Shown piece after piece: positions 53,493-61,885 of a stretch of 64,000 bases of DNA (within the stretch, counting starts at the first letter, position 1; each line of letters starts with the position of its first letter). Made by a program: the position numbers and the translations under genes. Below the pieces are notes generated by a model that worked only from the letters and a program-made list of their open reading frames with translations, was not told where the DNA came from and searched no databases. Source of the stretch: Leptolyngbya sp. Cla-17 (GTDB lineage: Bacteria > Cyanobacteriota > Cyanobacteriia > Leptolyngbyales > Leptolyngbyaceae); assembly GCF_016807185.1 (NCBI RefSeq), contig NZ_JAEVYN010000001.1, positions 1,548,781-1,612,780 of the forward strand, in the 5' to 3' direction.

Positions 53493-53975
53493 TTAGGACA
53501 ATTGTCCGAAGGCATTATCAACCGCATCCCAGAGGTTCTGAAACTGATTCAACGTCTTGCGAAGGTAATGCTTGAGACGCGCCCAAAACTTTTCGATCTT
53601 GTTCAAGTCTGGAGAATAAGGCGGCAAAAATAGGAGTGTACAGCCGGCTTGCTCAATCAACTCGCGAATCAACGTTGATTTGTGAAAGCTGGCATTATCC
53701 ATCACGACGACTTGCCCTGGCTTTAATTGCCCCACCAGACACTGCTGCACCCAGGTCTCCACCAACGTGGTATCGCAGTAGCCCGTAAAGGTCAGCGGGG
53801 CTACCACTTGACAATTACACCAAGCAGCGATCATGCTAATGCGCTGGGTGCGGTGCCCTAACTTCAACGCCTCAAACCGCTCAGATTGAGCACACCAGCC
53901 ATAGGCATAGTCTTCAGTATCATCTACCCCTGCCTGGTCTACGTAAACCAGTTGTTCTACGCAATACGCTTGCAA
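53493..53975 (-). CDS. IS630 transposase OrfB (DDE domain)
   Basis: A 160-codon frame in -1 relation to OrfA, expressed as a fusion by frameshifting. Catalytic residues: Asp in LVYVDQAGVDD, Asp in VVVMDNASFHKS and Glu in YSPDLNKIEKFWARLK. The domain looks complete, and the slippery run is intact, so the element is probably active. Confidence 0.9.
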   Translation of the reverse strand: MQAYCVEQLVYVDQAGVDDTEDYAYGWCAQSERFEALKLGHRTQRISMIAAWCNCQVVAPLTFTGYCDTTLVETWVQQCLVGQLKPGQVVVMDNASFHKSTLIRELIEQAGCTLLFLPPYSPDLNKIEKFWARLKHYLRKTLNQFQNLWDAVDNAFGQLS

Positions 53976-54364
53976 TTGAGCGAGGAAGGCTTGCCGCTGC
54001 GCTGCATCCCGCTCTTGATACCCATAACTCTTTTTTTGCGGGTGAAACCAATCCGCCTCAGCGCTTTGCTGATGGCATAGTCACTAATCGGTTCATGCCA
54101 CTGTGCTGCCATCCCCTTCTGTGTCAAATGTCCATGCTCAGTTGCAAAGGCTCGAAACTGCTCTAAGTCAGCGATCTTGCCTTGAGGTCCCCGTTGGTAA
54201 TCGCAAATGGCACTGAGTGACCCGCTTTCCTCCCGTCGTTTGAGCCATAAGTCGATGGTGTTACGGCTGAGGTTAAACAGGCGACTGATGTGACTTTTAC
54301 GGTATCCACTGTCAATGGCATCGAGCACTTTTTGACGCAGGTCATCGCTGTAGGGACTAGGCAT
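53957..54364 (-). CDS. IS630 transposase OrfA (HTH)
   Basis: A 135-codon frame. The N-terminal domain MPSPYSDDLRQKVLDAIDSG and HISRLFNLSRNTIDLWLKRR is the IS630 helix-turn-helix. Near its end it reads IGFTRKKRVMGIK across the AAAAAAAG run (54030-54037). A -1 slip there gives RKKKSYGYQERDAAQRQAFL, the standard IS630 junction, and leads into OrfB. Hence most ribosomes make OrfA and a minority the full transposase. Confidence 0.9.
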   Translation of the reverse strand: MPSPYSDDLRQKVLDAIDSGYRKSHISRLFNLSRNTIDLWLKRREESGSLSAICDYQRGPQGKIADLEQFRAFATEHGHLTQKGMAAQWHEPISDYAISKALRRIGFTRKKRVMGIKSGMQRSGKPSSLNCKRIA

Positions 54365-54471
54365 GGCCGGAGGGGAGAGTGAGTAAAGATGTCTCTATAA
54401 TTATGTCTCAACTAAACCCTCGACTGCTATAGAAGTTATCTACAGCCATTTTAAGAAATCACCATACAGTT

Positions 54472-54499
54472 AAACCCCTGACAATTAAATCAGGGGTTT
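54472..54499 (-). terminator. Hairpin downstream of apcE
   Basis: AAACCCCTGA (54472-54481) and TCAGGGGTTT (54490-54499) form a perfect 10-bp stem with an 8-nt AT-rich loop, about 100 bp after the apcE stop and before IS element 3. The T-run is weak. It is a likely apcE terminator or attenuator. Confidence 0.55.
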
Positions 54500-54600
54500 G
54501 TTGAAAAAAGCTACCACAGTAGTAACCGATGACCCAAGCGGGGTGCTTAGCTTAAAAGTCTCATACACCGCAGATAAAGCGTCACCCGACTCAGCAAAGC

Positions 54601-57600
54601 TTATTTTCCTGAGCCTACAACCGCCTTGACACTACTCAAGGAGTGCCCTAAAGGCAGGTTAGGATAGCGATTATAAGGCACCACATCTTCACCAAAATAG
54701 CGAAGGTACTCGGCACTTTCTACCACCGCAGTCACTGTTGCCTCCAGCCCTTGCTCTAACAACTCAGTATATTGGTGAACCTCACCCTGAGTGGCAGAAC
54801 GACCTAACAAGTGCCGGAATAGAAATTCAACGACCTTCGCTTGAGGATAGGGCGTGTAGAATCGGTTGCAGTAAACTCCTGAGCTTGCTAAGGCTTTAAC
54901 AAACTCACGAACACAGATGTTTCCGCCATGGAATTGGCTGTCCAGTTCTGCTTGCCTGAACTGTTCCGGTACTGGCTCACCAAACACATCCATGATCTGG
55001 GTGTAGATGGCACTCAGCACTAACTCGGTTTCCACCCTTCCCATACCAGGAGTCATCCGATAAATTCGGGCTGGTTTGCAAGTAGTAGCGTCTGGTGAGT
55101 GCTCTAAATTGGAGGAGGAGCGACCCAATTTCACAAATTCAGCTTTGGCTTGCTCTTGCTGACGAGCTTGCGCTGCCATATCTGCGATCGCCTTACCCAT
55201 CAACGGCATTTTTGCTCCATCCATCCGCGCTTTCACCGTTTCAAAGCTCGGCACCACTAAGTCTTTGTTTTGCTTAGTCAGCGTGTTGTAGAGCTTTTGA
55301 GTATTTGGGAAATTGGCCGCAGGCAGCGTTAGGTAGCGGTTGTAGGGCACCACGTCTTCTCCAAACGCTTGACCATACTCCATGCTGCCTACAATCTCAT
55401 TGATGAAGCCCTTCAACCCTTTCGTTGCCAAAATTTGGTTGTATTTACGGATTTCAGCCTGATCTAAAGGTGCTCGTCCTAAGAAGTGCTTAGTGCCTAG
55501 CTCAATTACTTTCGTATTGGGATAAGGCGTATAAAACTCCTTGAGATAAAGGTTAGAGATTCCTAATCCTTCAATGAATTCCTTCAGATTAATTTCACCG
55601 TTGCCGAGTTTACTTTCTAAAACGCTGAACTCATTTTGGACAATGTACGGTGCAACATCCCGTTCAAACACTTGGCGATAAGCAGCACCTATGACTAGCT
55701 TCAAGTTTGGTTTATCAGCCAGGTTCGTCAGCTTAAAGACCTTCGTCTGTTCGCGTTTCTTGCTTACACCTTGATTAATCCGGAATTGAACATCAGGTTC
55801 AGTCCGTAATGCGGCGGCGGCGGCCAATTCTACGAAGCGCGGCGTTACTTCCTGAATAACTTTGCTGCTCTTATCGGCGATGGAACCAACCCGATTACCG
55901 CGTAAAGACAAACCTGCCGGAGTGACGTAACGTTCATAAGGAACCGTATCTTCACCGAAAGTTTCTGAATATTCCTGGCTATCTAACAAAGCATCAATCA
56001 GGGCATAAAAGCCTTTTTTGGCGCAAATGTCGAAGTAAGCATTGATCTCTTGCCGACCGTAGGTGGGGCGACCTAGTAAACGGCGATGGATGTACTCTAC
56101 GGATTTAGTGACGTAGAGAGAGGTCCAGTAGAGGCTACGGAAGAGATTAGATTTTGCCAAGCGACGAATAAACTCGCGAAGGGTAATTTCACCGCTCTCC
56201 AGCTTGATTTCATCGACTTTGAGGCGCTGCCCATCATAGACTGCTCGTCCAAATACCTGCAGGTACGCAGCGCGGATCACAGCTTGAGTAGAGCTTTCAG
56301 AATATTTAACGCTGATGCCCTTGGTATTGCCGCGATCTCGACCTTTAGCAAAGCTGCCGGTATAGCTAGGGCTTTGGTCAAACTTGAAGACCTTTGGACC
56401 CAACGATCCAGGAGCTACTCCCCGTGCTGCAGGATTGCTCAACTGGTTGTTAATTCCTGCACCCCGATTAATCAGAATGCGACGGGTATCCTTGCCAAAT
56501 GGAGCCGGACGAGTGCTTGGATTCTTAGTTTCTTTCGGGAAAATAGCCCCAAACTGAATTTCTAAAGGATCATTGCCAGAGCCATAGACATGCTGGTCAG
56601 GCAAGGGGCGATCGTAGGCTGCAAAGGTAGTGATGAACTGAGGAACCTTACGGAAAGGAGCACTGTATTTGAATAGATCTTGTTGGGGACCCCAGTTGCG
56701 ACATTCTTGTGCCTCTTGCCCCAAACCCCGTAAGTAAGGAACCGTTTCTTCACCAAAGTAATCAGCGTATTCTTTAGAATCGATCAGCGCGTCTACTAAG
56801 GCAGGTAAGCCTCCCTCAGAAACGACGGAAAAATACTTTTGAACCTCTTCACGGGAGCTAGGACCACGACCCAGAATATGGCGAAAAGCTAACTCTAAGA
56901 CGCGGCTGTTGATGTAAGGCTGATAGAAGTTTTTACGGTAAAGGGGCGATTTCGCCAAACGACGGATAAACTCCTTCATAGAGATTTCGCCGTTCTTCAC
57001 CTTAGACTCTAAATCGGAGATGCTAAGGGAATAAGCACGGGTGATGTCCCGTTCAAATACTTGGCGATAGGCGGCCTTCACCACATCATTTTTTTCGGTG
57101 GAGGACAGACCAGGCTTCATTGCATACTTAGACCGCTTCTCAGCCGCATTGGCATAGATCTGAGGAAGTTGCAAACCCTGTAGGTCGTTGGAGGAACGCT
57201 GGCGTACCTGTGTAGAAGGGGTAGGCGCTTTGAATTCAGTAATCAACACATCAAAATATTGACGGACGATCTCCTCCGCTTCAGGGTCATTCCGAAAATA
57301 GCTCAGTCCAGCGCCCTTCATTTTTTGTAGGGCTACCGTAGTCGCTTCACCAGAGCAAGCTCGTTCAATAATTTCCCGCAAGCCACGAGTATTTACAGCG
57401 ATGATGTTGGGATCACCCGCCACGATCGCGTAAGTGACGTAGCGTAAAAACCAACTTAAGTCCCGAAGGGACTTAGCCATGTTGCTCGGACCATATCGAG
57501 AAATGTTGATTGGGCGAAAATTTACAGGCGTTGAACCACCATCGGATGTGCCCTTAAAAATAGAGCGAATACTATCTAGAATCCCAGGGGTATTCTTGGT

Positions 57601-57948
57601 GTCGCCGTAAGTAACAGTGCCTAACTTCATTCCCTCTTCGGTCGTTAGAGCAACCCCGGCGATCGTCATCACTGGAGCTTCTGCTGGCTTCTCAAGAAAT
57701 GCCATAGGCGAACCGCCTGTAAAAATGCTATTAGCAGCACGCGACACAATAATGTCGGAATTGCGAGTGAGCGTTTCTGCAATTTCTAGACGCTTTAAAC
57801 CAGAACTGAAATAAGTAGTTAGCGCGTCTAGTTCTCCTTTTCCTGGAAAGCGATCTTGCTGCTCAGCCTGGGAAATTGTAGCGACGGCTAGAGTTTGGTA
57901 AAGGTTGGGGCGTGCAACCGAGCTTCCACCGCTTGCTTTAACACTCAT
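54601..57948 (-). CDS. apcE: Phycobilisome core-membrane linker (anchor) ApcE
   Basis: The protein is 1115 residues from ATG 57948 (MSVKASGGSSVARPNLYQTL); a TTG nine bases upstream is unlikely. ApcE is the terminal energy emitter that organises the phycobilisome core and anchors it to the thylakoid. The N-terminal phycobiliprotein-like domain (about 1-230, interrupted by the PB loop) has a Cys in ERACSGEAT (about residue 198) for the bilin. Four pbs-linker repeats follow at roughly 280, 550, 750 and 970 (for example QVFERDITRAY, FIRRLAKSPLYR, FRHILGRGPS), joined by Arms of variable sequence. Four repeats predict a five-cylinder core. apcA, apcB and apcC do not follow; IS elements do. Confidence 0.97.
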   Translation of the reverse strand: MSVKASGGSSVARPNLYQTLAVATISQAEQQDRFPGKGELDALTTYFSSGLKRLEIAETLTRNSDIIVSRAANSIFTGGSPMAFLEKPAEAPVMTIAGVALTTEEGMKLGTVTYGDTKNTPGILDSIRSIFKGTSDGGSTPVNFRPINISRYGPSNMAKSLRDLSWFLRYVTYAIVAGDPNIIAVNTRGLREIIERACSGEATTVALQKMKGAGLSYFRNDPEAEEIVRQYFDVLITEFKAPTPSTQVRQRSSNDLQGLQLPQIYANAAEKRSKYAMKPGLSSTEKNDVVKAAYRQVFERDITRAYSLSISDLESKVKNGEISMKEFIRRLAKSPLYRKNFYQPYINSRVLELAFRHILGRGPSSREEVQKYFSVVSEGGLPALVDALIDSKEYADYFGEETVPYLRGLGQEAQECRNWGPQQDLFKYSAPFRKVPQFITTFAAYDRPLPDQHVYGSGNDPLEIQFGAIFPKETKNPSTRPAPFGKDTRRILINRGAGINNQLSNPAARGVAPGSLGPKVFKFDQSPSYTGSFAKGRDRGNTKGISVKYSESSTQAVIRAAYLQVFGRAVYDGQRLKVDEIKLESGEITLREFIRRLAKSNLFRSLYWTSLYVTKSVEYIHRRLLGRPTYGRQEINAYFDICAKKGFYALIDALLDSQEYSETFGEDTVPYERYVTPAGLSLRGNRVGSIADKSSKVIQEVTPRFVELAAAAALRTEPDVQFRINQGVSKKREQTKVFKLTNLADKPNLKLVIGAAYRQVFERDVAPYIVQNEFSVLESKLGNGEINLKEFIEGLGISNLYLKEFYTPYPNTKVIELGTKHFLGRAPLDQAEIRKYNQILATKGLKGFINEIVGSMEYGQAFGEDVVPYNRYLTLPAANFPNTQKLYNTLTKQNKDLVVPSFETVKARMDGAKMPLMGKAIADMAAQARQQEQAKAEFVKLGRSSSNLEHSPDATTCKPARIYRMTPGMGRVETELVLSAIYTQIMDVFGEPVPEQFRQAELDSQFHGGNICVREFVKALASSGVYCNRFYTPYPQAKVVEFLFRHLLGRSATQGEVHQYTELLEQGLEATVTAVVESAEYLRYFGEDVVPYNRYPNLPLGHSLSSVKAVVGSGK

Positions 57949-58435
57949 GGATTTCAAAAGCTCCCTTTACGGATTGTTACTGTTTTAAATCTGACCAAAA
58001 CCTTGCTTGCCAATCTCTAGATAATGCCTACTAAAGAAGCACTAAATCGTTGAAAACAAAGGCTGAGGATAACTTGTTCACTTGCTTGGATTAAAACGAT
58101 TTGGATTCAACAAGCCTTTTATTAAAAAGTATATAGAACCCAACCCGCTTGATTTATCGACCAATCATAGAGGATTAGGGTGACTCGGCTGAGAATCCAG
58201 AAACCTTTTGTTACAAAAGCCAAATCGACCCATTTTGAAAGGGTTTGAGAACGAATACATTTATATGACGGAGTAAAATTTTCTCGTTGTTGACATTAAG
58301 TATTATTACCTTGCGTGATATGATTGCTGATGGTTTGAGCATCTAAAGCGAATCTAAAGGCGTTAGGTCAATAGTGTCTTTTGGGATGCTCAGCTCAACA
58401 GTCGCAGGCTAAACCATTGAAGAGTTTCATCCAAA
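57949..58435. other. Divergent regulatory spacer between apcE and atpI
   Basis: About 490 bp without a gene separates the two divergently transcribed operons, so it must contain both promoters. A TTGACA lies at 58290-58295 on the plus strand, but the best following -10 (TGATAT, 58316) is 20 bp away. An apcE leader of several hundred bases would fit the known long leaders of phycobilisome genes, which I cannot confirm here. GGGAG lies before the apcE ATG. Confidence 0.5.
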
Positions 58436-58840
58436 GTGAGTGAAGTATCCGAACTAAATTCTTTACCAGCGGAACCTAACGATTCTATGCAGGAGTATTA
58501 TCAACTTCAGCAGGAGTTGTTGGTAACCACTGTGATTTTGACGGGTATTATCTTTGTTTTTGTTTGGTACTTTTATTCCTTAAGCATTGCTCTGAATTAT
58601 TTGCTAGGAGCGTGCACAGGTGTGGTTTACTTGAAAGTGTTGGCTCGAAACGTTGGGCAGTTCGGTAGAGAAAAGAGCCAAATTGGAAAGTCTCAAATTG
58701 TAATTTTTGCTGGGTTGATTATCGTTGCAACTCAGTGGAAGCAGCTTCAGATTTTGCCAATCTTCCTAGGTTTTTTGACTTACAAAGGTGCTCTCATCGT
58801 TTATATGCTGCGAACACTAATGCCTTCTAACTCTCGTTAG
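58436..58840 (+). CDS. atpI: ATP synthase subunit I (AtpI/Atp1)
   Basis: A 134-residue membrane protein with four helices (about 30-48, 53-70, 90-105, 108-126) at the head of the ATP synthase operon. AtpI/Atp1 is a non-structural assembly factor, involved in c-ring assembly. Its sequence is poorly conserved, and identification rests on position and topology; the GTG start at 58436 follows a stretch without a clear ribosome site. In Synechocystis naming this is atp1. Confidence 0.85.
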   Translation: MSEVSELNSLPAEPNDSMQEYYQLQQELLVTTVILTGIIFVFVWYFYSLSIALNYLLGACTGVVYLKVLARNVGQFGREKSQIGKSQIVIFAGLIIVATQWKQLQILPIFLGFLTYKGALIVYMLRTLMPSNSR

Positions 58841-58896
58841 GTGGGTAGACTAGCAACTTTATTACTGAAACCCTTTGGGAATCTGGCTGGAGTCCA

Positions 58897-59646
58897 ATGC
58901 TAAGTTTTATTGCTACTCCTGATTTTCCACTTGCCAGCCTAGAGGTTGGTCACCATTTTTATTGGGAAATTGGCAATCTCAAAGTCCATGGTCAAGTCTT
59001 TCTTGTCTCCTGGTTTGTGATTGCGCTGTTAGTGATTGCCTCGATCTTAGCAACTCGTAATATTCAACGTATTCCGTCAGGAATGCAGAATTTTATGGAG
59101 TATGCACTGGATTTTGTGCGTGATCTAGCTAAAAATCAACTGGGAGAGAAGGAATATCGCCCGTGGGTACCGTTCATAGGCACTCTCTTTTTATTCATCT
59201 TTGTGTCGAATTGGTCTGGTGCGCTCATCCCTTGGAAGCTGATAAAGCTGCCAGAAGGTGAGTTAGCAGCTCCAACAAACGACATCAACACCACTGTTGC
59301 CCTCGCCCTGCTAGTCTCGCTAGCATATTTCTATGCTGGTTTTAGCAGGAAGGGATTAGGCTACTTTGCTAAGTATGTTCAGCCTACTCCCGTTCTCTTG
59401 CCGATCGCGATTTTGGAAGATTTCACTAAACCTCTTTCGCTGAGCTTCCGTCTCTTTGGCAACATTTTGGCGGATGAGTTGGTGGTTGGAGTTTTGGTTC
59501 TTCTGGTGCCTTTGTTTGTTCCGCTTCCTGTGATGCTGTTGGGGCTATTTACCAGCGCAATTCAAGCGCTTGTGTTTGCCACCTTGGCTGGTGCTTATAT
59601 TCATGAAGCATTAGAAGGACATGGGGAAGAGCATGAGGAGCATTAA
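58897..59646 (+). CDS. atpB: ATP synthase F0 subunit a
   Basis: The 249-residue stator subunit that forms the proton half-channels of F0 in the thylakoid membrane. Evidence: ATPSKLSF-like start LSFIATPDFPLASLEVGHHF, FLFIFVSNWSGALIPWKLIK, NDINTTVALALL, and the channel helix KPLSLSFRLFGNILADELVV with the essential Arg. Ends in an acidic, His-rich tail. Often named atpI in cyanobacterial literature. It follows atpI by 56 bp. Confidence 0.97.
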   Translation: MLSFIATPDFPLASLEVGHHFYWEIGNLKVHGQVFLVSWFVIALLVIASILATRNIQRIPSGMQNFMEYALDFVRDLAKNQLGEKEYRPWVPFIGTLFLFIFVSNWSGALIPWKLIKLPEGELAAPTNDINTTVALALLVSLAYFYAGFSRKGLGYFAKYVQPTPVLLPIAILEDFTKPLSLSFRLFGNILADELVVGVLVLLVPLFVPLPVMLLGLFTSAIQALVFATLAGAYIHEALEGHGEEHEEH

Positions 59647-59784
59647 TGTGCTTTCGATTGTTAAGCCTTTTTGGGTATCGGACTTTTGATTTTGGGTTCA
59701 AGTTTATTTGAATCTTGTAAGAAATCTTAAATCCATAGTTTTGTGTTTGTTTATCGTTCTGTTCACTAATCAAGAGGAAACGTC

Positions 59785-60036
59785 ATGGTAGATCCAACGG
59801 TTGCGTCCGCTTCTGTTTTGGCTGCGGCTCTCGCAATTGGTCTGGCTTCGGTCGGTCCTGGAATTGGTCAAGGTAACGCATCTGGACAAGCAGTGGAAGG
59901 GATTGCACGTCAGCCTGAAGCGGAAGGTAAGATTCGCGGCACTTTGCTTTTAACGTTGGCGTTTATGGAATCCCTCACCATCTACGGCTTGGTTATTGCA
60001 TTAGTATTGCTATTTGCAAACCCATTTATTGGTTGA
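59785..60036 (+). CDS. atpE: ATP synthase F0 subunit c
   Basis: The 83-residue proteolipid of the rotor ring. Two helices are joined by the polar ARQPEAEGKIRGT loop. The proton-carrying Glu62 lies in FMESLTIYGLVIALVLLFAN. Helix 1 contains the GPGIGQGNASGQAVEG glycine pattern that packs the ring. Length is close to the 81 residues usual in cyanobacteria. A GAGGAAACG ribosome site lies before the ATG. A hairpin follows at 60057. Confidence 0.98.
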   Translation: MVDPTVASASVLAAALAIGLASVGPGIGQGNASGQAVEGIARQPEAEGKIRGTLLLTLAFMESLTIYGLVIALVLLFANPFIG

Positions 60037-60056
60037 TATTTCTTGGATAGGATTGT

Positions 60057-60087
60057 GGTAGAGGCGTACTTTGCGTCTCTACCTTTT
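60057..60087 (+). terminator. Intercistronic hairpin after atpE
   Basis: GGTAGAGGCG (60057-60066) and CGTCTCTACC (60074-60083) pair over 10 bp with one wobble, followed by TTTT. As an attenuator or 3'-end stabiliser it could give more atpE message than downstream messages, matching the c-ring stoichiometry. Confidence 0.6.
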
Positions 60088-60215
60088 AACTGAAGGCTGC
60101 CACTTACAGTTTATTGCAGCTTTTCTTTTTCCTGTCGTAGTTATTTTGAGTTTTGGATTTTGTTTTTCTCACTGACCACACAGTGTTGCGATAGCAGTTT
60201 TTGGAAAGAAAAACC

Positions 60216-60644
60216 ATGTTTGACTTTGATGCAACATTGCCCTTGATGGCGGTGCAATTCTTACTCCTAATGGTTGTTTTGAATGCCATTTTCTATAAGC
60301 CTTTAACTAAGGCGATTGAGGAGCGTGGTGATTATATTCGACGGAATCAGGTTGAAGCTCAGGAGCGTTTGTCGAAAGCGGAAACGTTGGCAAAGCAATA
60401 TGAGCAAGATTTAGCCGAAACTCGCAGGCAGTCTCAGGCGCTGATTACAGCAGCTCAAGCAGATGCCCAACAAATTGTTGCTGGCAAAATTGCTGAAGCT
60501 CAAGAAGAAGCCCGTCATCAAAAGGAGCAAACTCAACAAGAGTTAGATCAGCAAAAGCAAGAGGCAATGCGATCGCTAGAACATGAGGTTGACTCACTCA
60601 GTCGTCAGATTTTGGATAAAATCTTGGGCGCTCAAGTTGCCTAG
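60216..60644 (+). CDS. atpF2: ATP synthase F0 subunit b'
   Basis: The protein is 142 residues from ATG 60216 (GGAAAG 9 bases upstream); an earlier TTG at 60201 is less likely. One N-terminal helix (LMAVQFLLLMVVLNAIFYKP) is followed by a long charged coiled coil rich in Gln, Glu and Ala, the peripheral-stalk shape. Subunit b' pairs with b in photosynthetic organisms (older name atpG), and this gene precedes atpF as in other cyanobacteria. Confidence 0.95.
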   Translation: MFDFDATLPLMAVQFLLLMVVLNAIFYKPLTKAIEERGDYIRRNQVEAQERLSKAETLAKQYEQDLAETRRQSQALITAAQADAQQIVAGKIAEAQEEARHQKEQTQQELDQQKQEAMRSLEHEVDSLSRQILDKILGAQVA

Positions 60645-60730
60645 CTATTAGCGCGGTCTAACGAGAGCATTGCACCTAGATAGCGAGTGAATGTACTGCA
60701 CAGAGCATACAAGATGGGAATGGCGCAGTT

Positions 60731-61273
60731 ATGAGTATGTTGGGGATGGAATGGTTGATTGCGGAAGCGGGTGTAGAAGCTGCTGAAGAAGGTGGTTTGG
60801 CCGCCAACATTCTAGAAGCAAACCTGGTCAACCTTTTGATAGTGATTGGTCTTTTGGTTTACTTTGGGCGCGGTTTCTTAGGAAAGATTTTGAGCGAACG
60901 CCGCAACGACATCAAAGCTGCTCTGAAGGAAGCTGAAGAACGCAGGCAAAAAGCTGCGGCAGCCCTTGCAGATGAACAGCAAAAATTGGCTCAAGCTCAG
61001 CAAGAAGCTGCTCGAATTCGCACGGCTGCGGAAGAGCGTGCAGTTGCAGTCAAAGCTTCTTTGCTAGCGGAGGCAGAAGTCGAAGTTCAGCGGATGAAAG
61101 AAGGGTTGAGCCAAGATTTAAATGCAGAACGGGAACGCGCGATCGCCGACCTGCGGCAGCGAGTGTCTACTTTAGCCTTGCAAAAAGCTGAATCTGAATT
61201 GCCCTCCCGCATGACCGATGAGCTTCAGACTAATATTATTAACCGCAGCATTGCCATGATTGGAGGTGCCTAA
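60731..61273 (+). CDS. atpF: ATP synthase F0 subunit b
   Basis: A 180-residue peripheral-stalk protein. A membrane helix (about 24-42, ANLVNLLIVIGLLVYFGRGF) is followed by a coiled coil (ERRNDIKAALKEAEERRQKA onward) with the usual high Ala/Glu/Lys content. It links F0 to the delta subunit and stops rotation of the alpha/beta crown. Its TAA overlaps the ATG of the delta gene by one base, so the two are translationally coupled. Confidence 0.96.
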   Translation: MSMLGMEWLIAEAGVEAAEEGGLAANILEANLVNLLIVIGLLVYFGRGFLGKILSERRNDIKAALKEAEERRQKAAAALADEQQKLAQAQQEAARIRTAAEERAVAVKASLLAEAEVEVQRMKEGLSQDLNAERERAIADLRQRVSTLALQKAESELPSRMTDELQTNIINRSIAMIGGA

Positions 61274-61833
61274 TGAAAGACGGAGGTGTGGTTAGAGGTG
61301 AGATTTTAGAGCGCTACGCTCAAGCTCTAATGTCGCTAGCCCAGCAGAGCAACATTGTCGATCAAGTTGGCAATGACATCAACACAATTATTGAAACACT
61401 CAAAAGTTCTGAAGATTTGAAAGATTTTTTTGCCAACCCGATTCATAAAGCGGAGCAGAAGAAGGCTGTTTTATCACAAGTGTTTGGTGATGGACTCCAT
61501 TCCTACACCCGAAACTTTTTGATGCTGTTGGTAGATCGCCGTCGCATCATGTTTTTGTCAGGAATTTGCAGTGAGTTTCAAGCGCTGCTCAGGAAACTGA
61601 ACCAGATAGTTCTCGCTGAAGTGACGACCGTGCGCGAACTGACCGAAGAGCAAACCCAAGCCTTGAAAGAAAAAGTTCTCGCCTTGACAGGTGCCCATCA
61701 AGTTGAGCTAGACATCAAGCTTGACCCAGAGCTAATTGGCGGTGTGGTAATCAAGATTGGCTCTCAAGTCATCGATGCCAGTATCCGTGGACAGTTACGG
61801 CGCATTTCTCTTCGCTTAGGCGGTGCGGCTTAA
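61273..61833 (+). CDS. atpH: ATP synthase F1 subunit delta
   Basis: The 186-residue connector (OSCP type) that holds the peripheral stalk to the alpha crown. Evidence: ERYAQALMSLAQQSN near the N-terminus, DFFANPIHKAEQKKAVLSQV, FLMLLVDRRR and the C-terminal beta strand region LDPELIGGVVIKIGSQVIDA followed by SIRGQLRRI. The name atpD is also used in cyanobacterial literature. Start overlaps the atpF stop (TAATG). Confidence 0.96.
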   Translation: MKDGGVVRGEILERYAQALMSLAQQSNIVDQVGNDINTIIETLKSSEDLKDFFANPIHKAEQKKAVLSQVFGDGLHSYTRNFLMLLVDRRRIMFLSGICSEFQALLRKLNQIVLAEVTTVRELTEEQTQALKEKVLALTGAHQVELDIKLDPELIGGVVIKIGSQVIDASIRGQLRRISLRLGGAA

Positions 61834-61885
61834 TCTACATTTTGCAACTTAACCTTCTAACCCTCATTTTCCAGAGAGTAACCCT

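Larger units (their letters stand above)
53473..54431 (-). mobile_element. IS630-family element 3 (two frames, -1 frameshift)
   Basis: An element of about 0.95 kb bounded by TATAGCAGTCGAG (53473-53485) and CTCGACTGCTATA (54419-54431), a 13-bp perfect inverted repeat including the TA target. The insertion lies about 170 bp downstream of the apcE stop. The two reading frames overlap by 19 bp and are joined by a seven-A slippery run (about 54031-54037), the standard IS630 arrangement. Confidence 0.92.
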
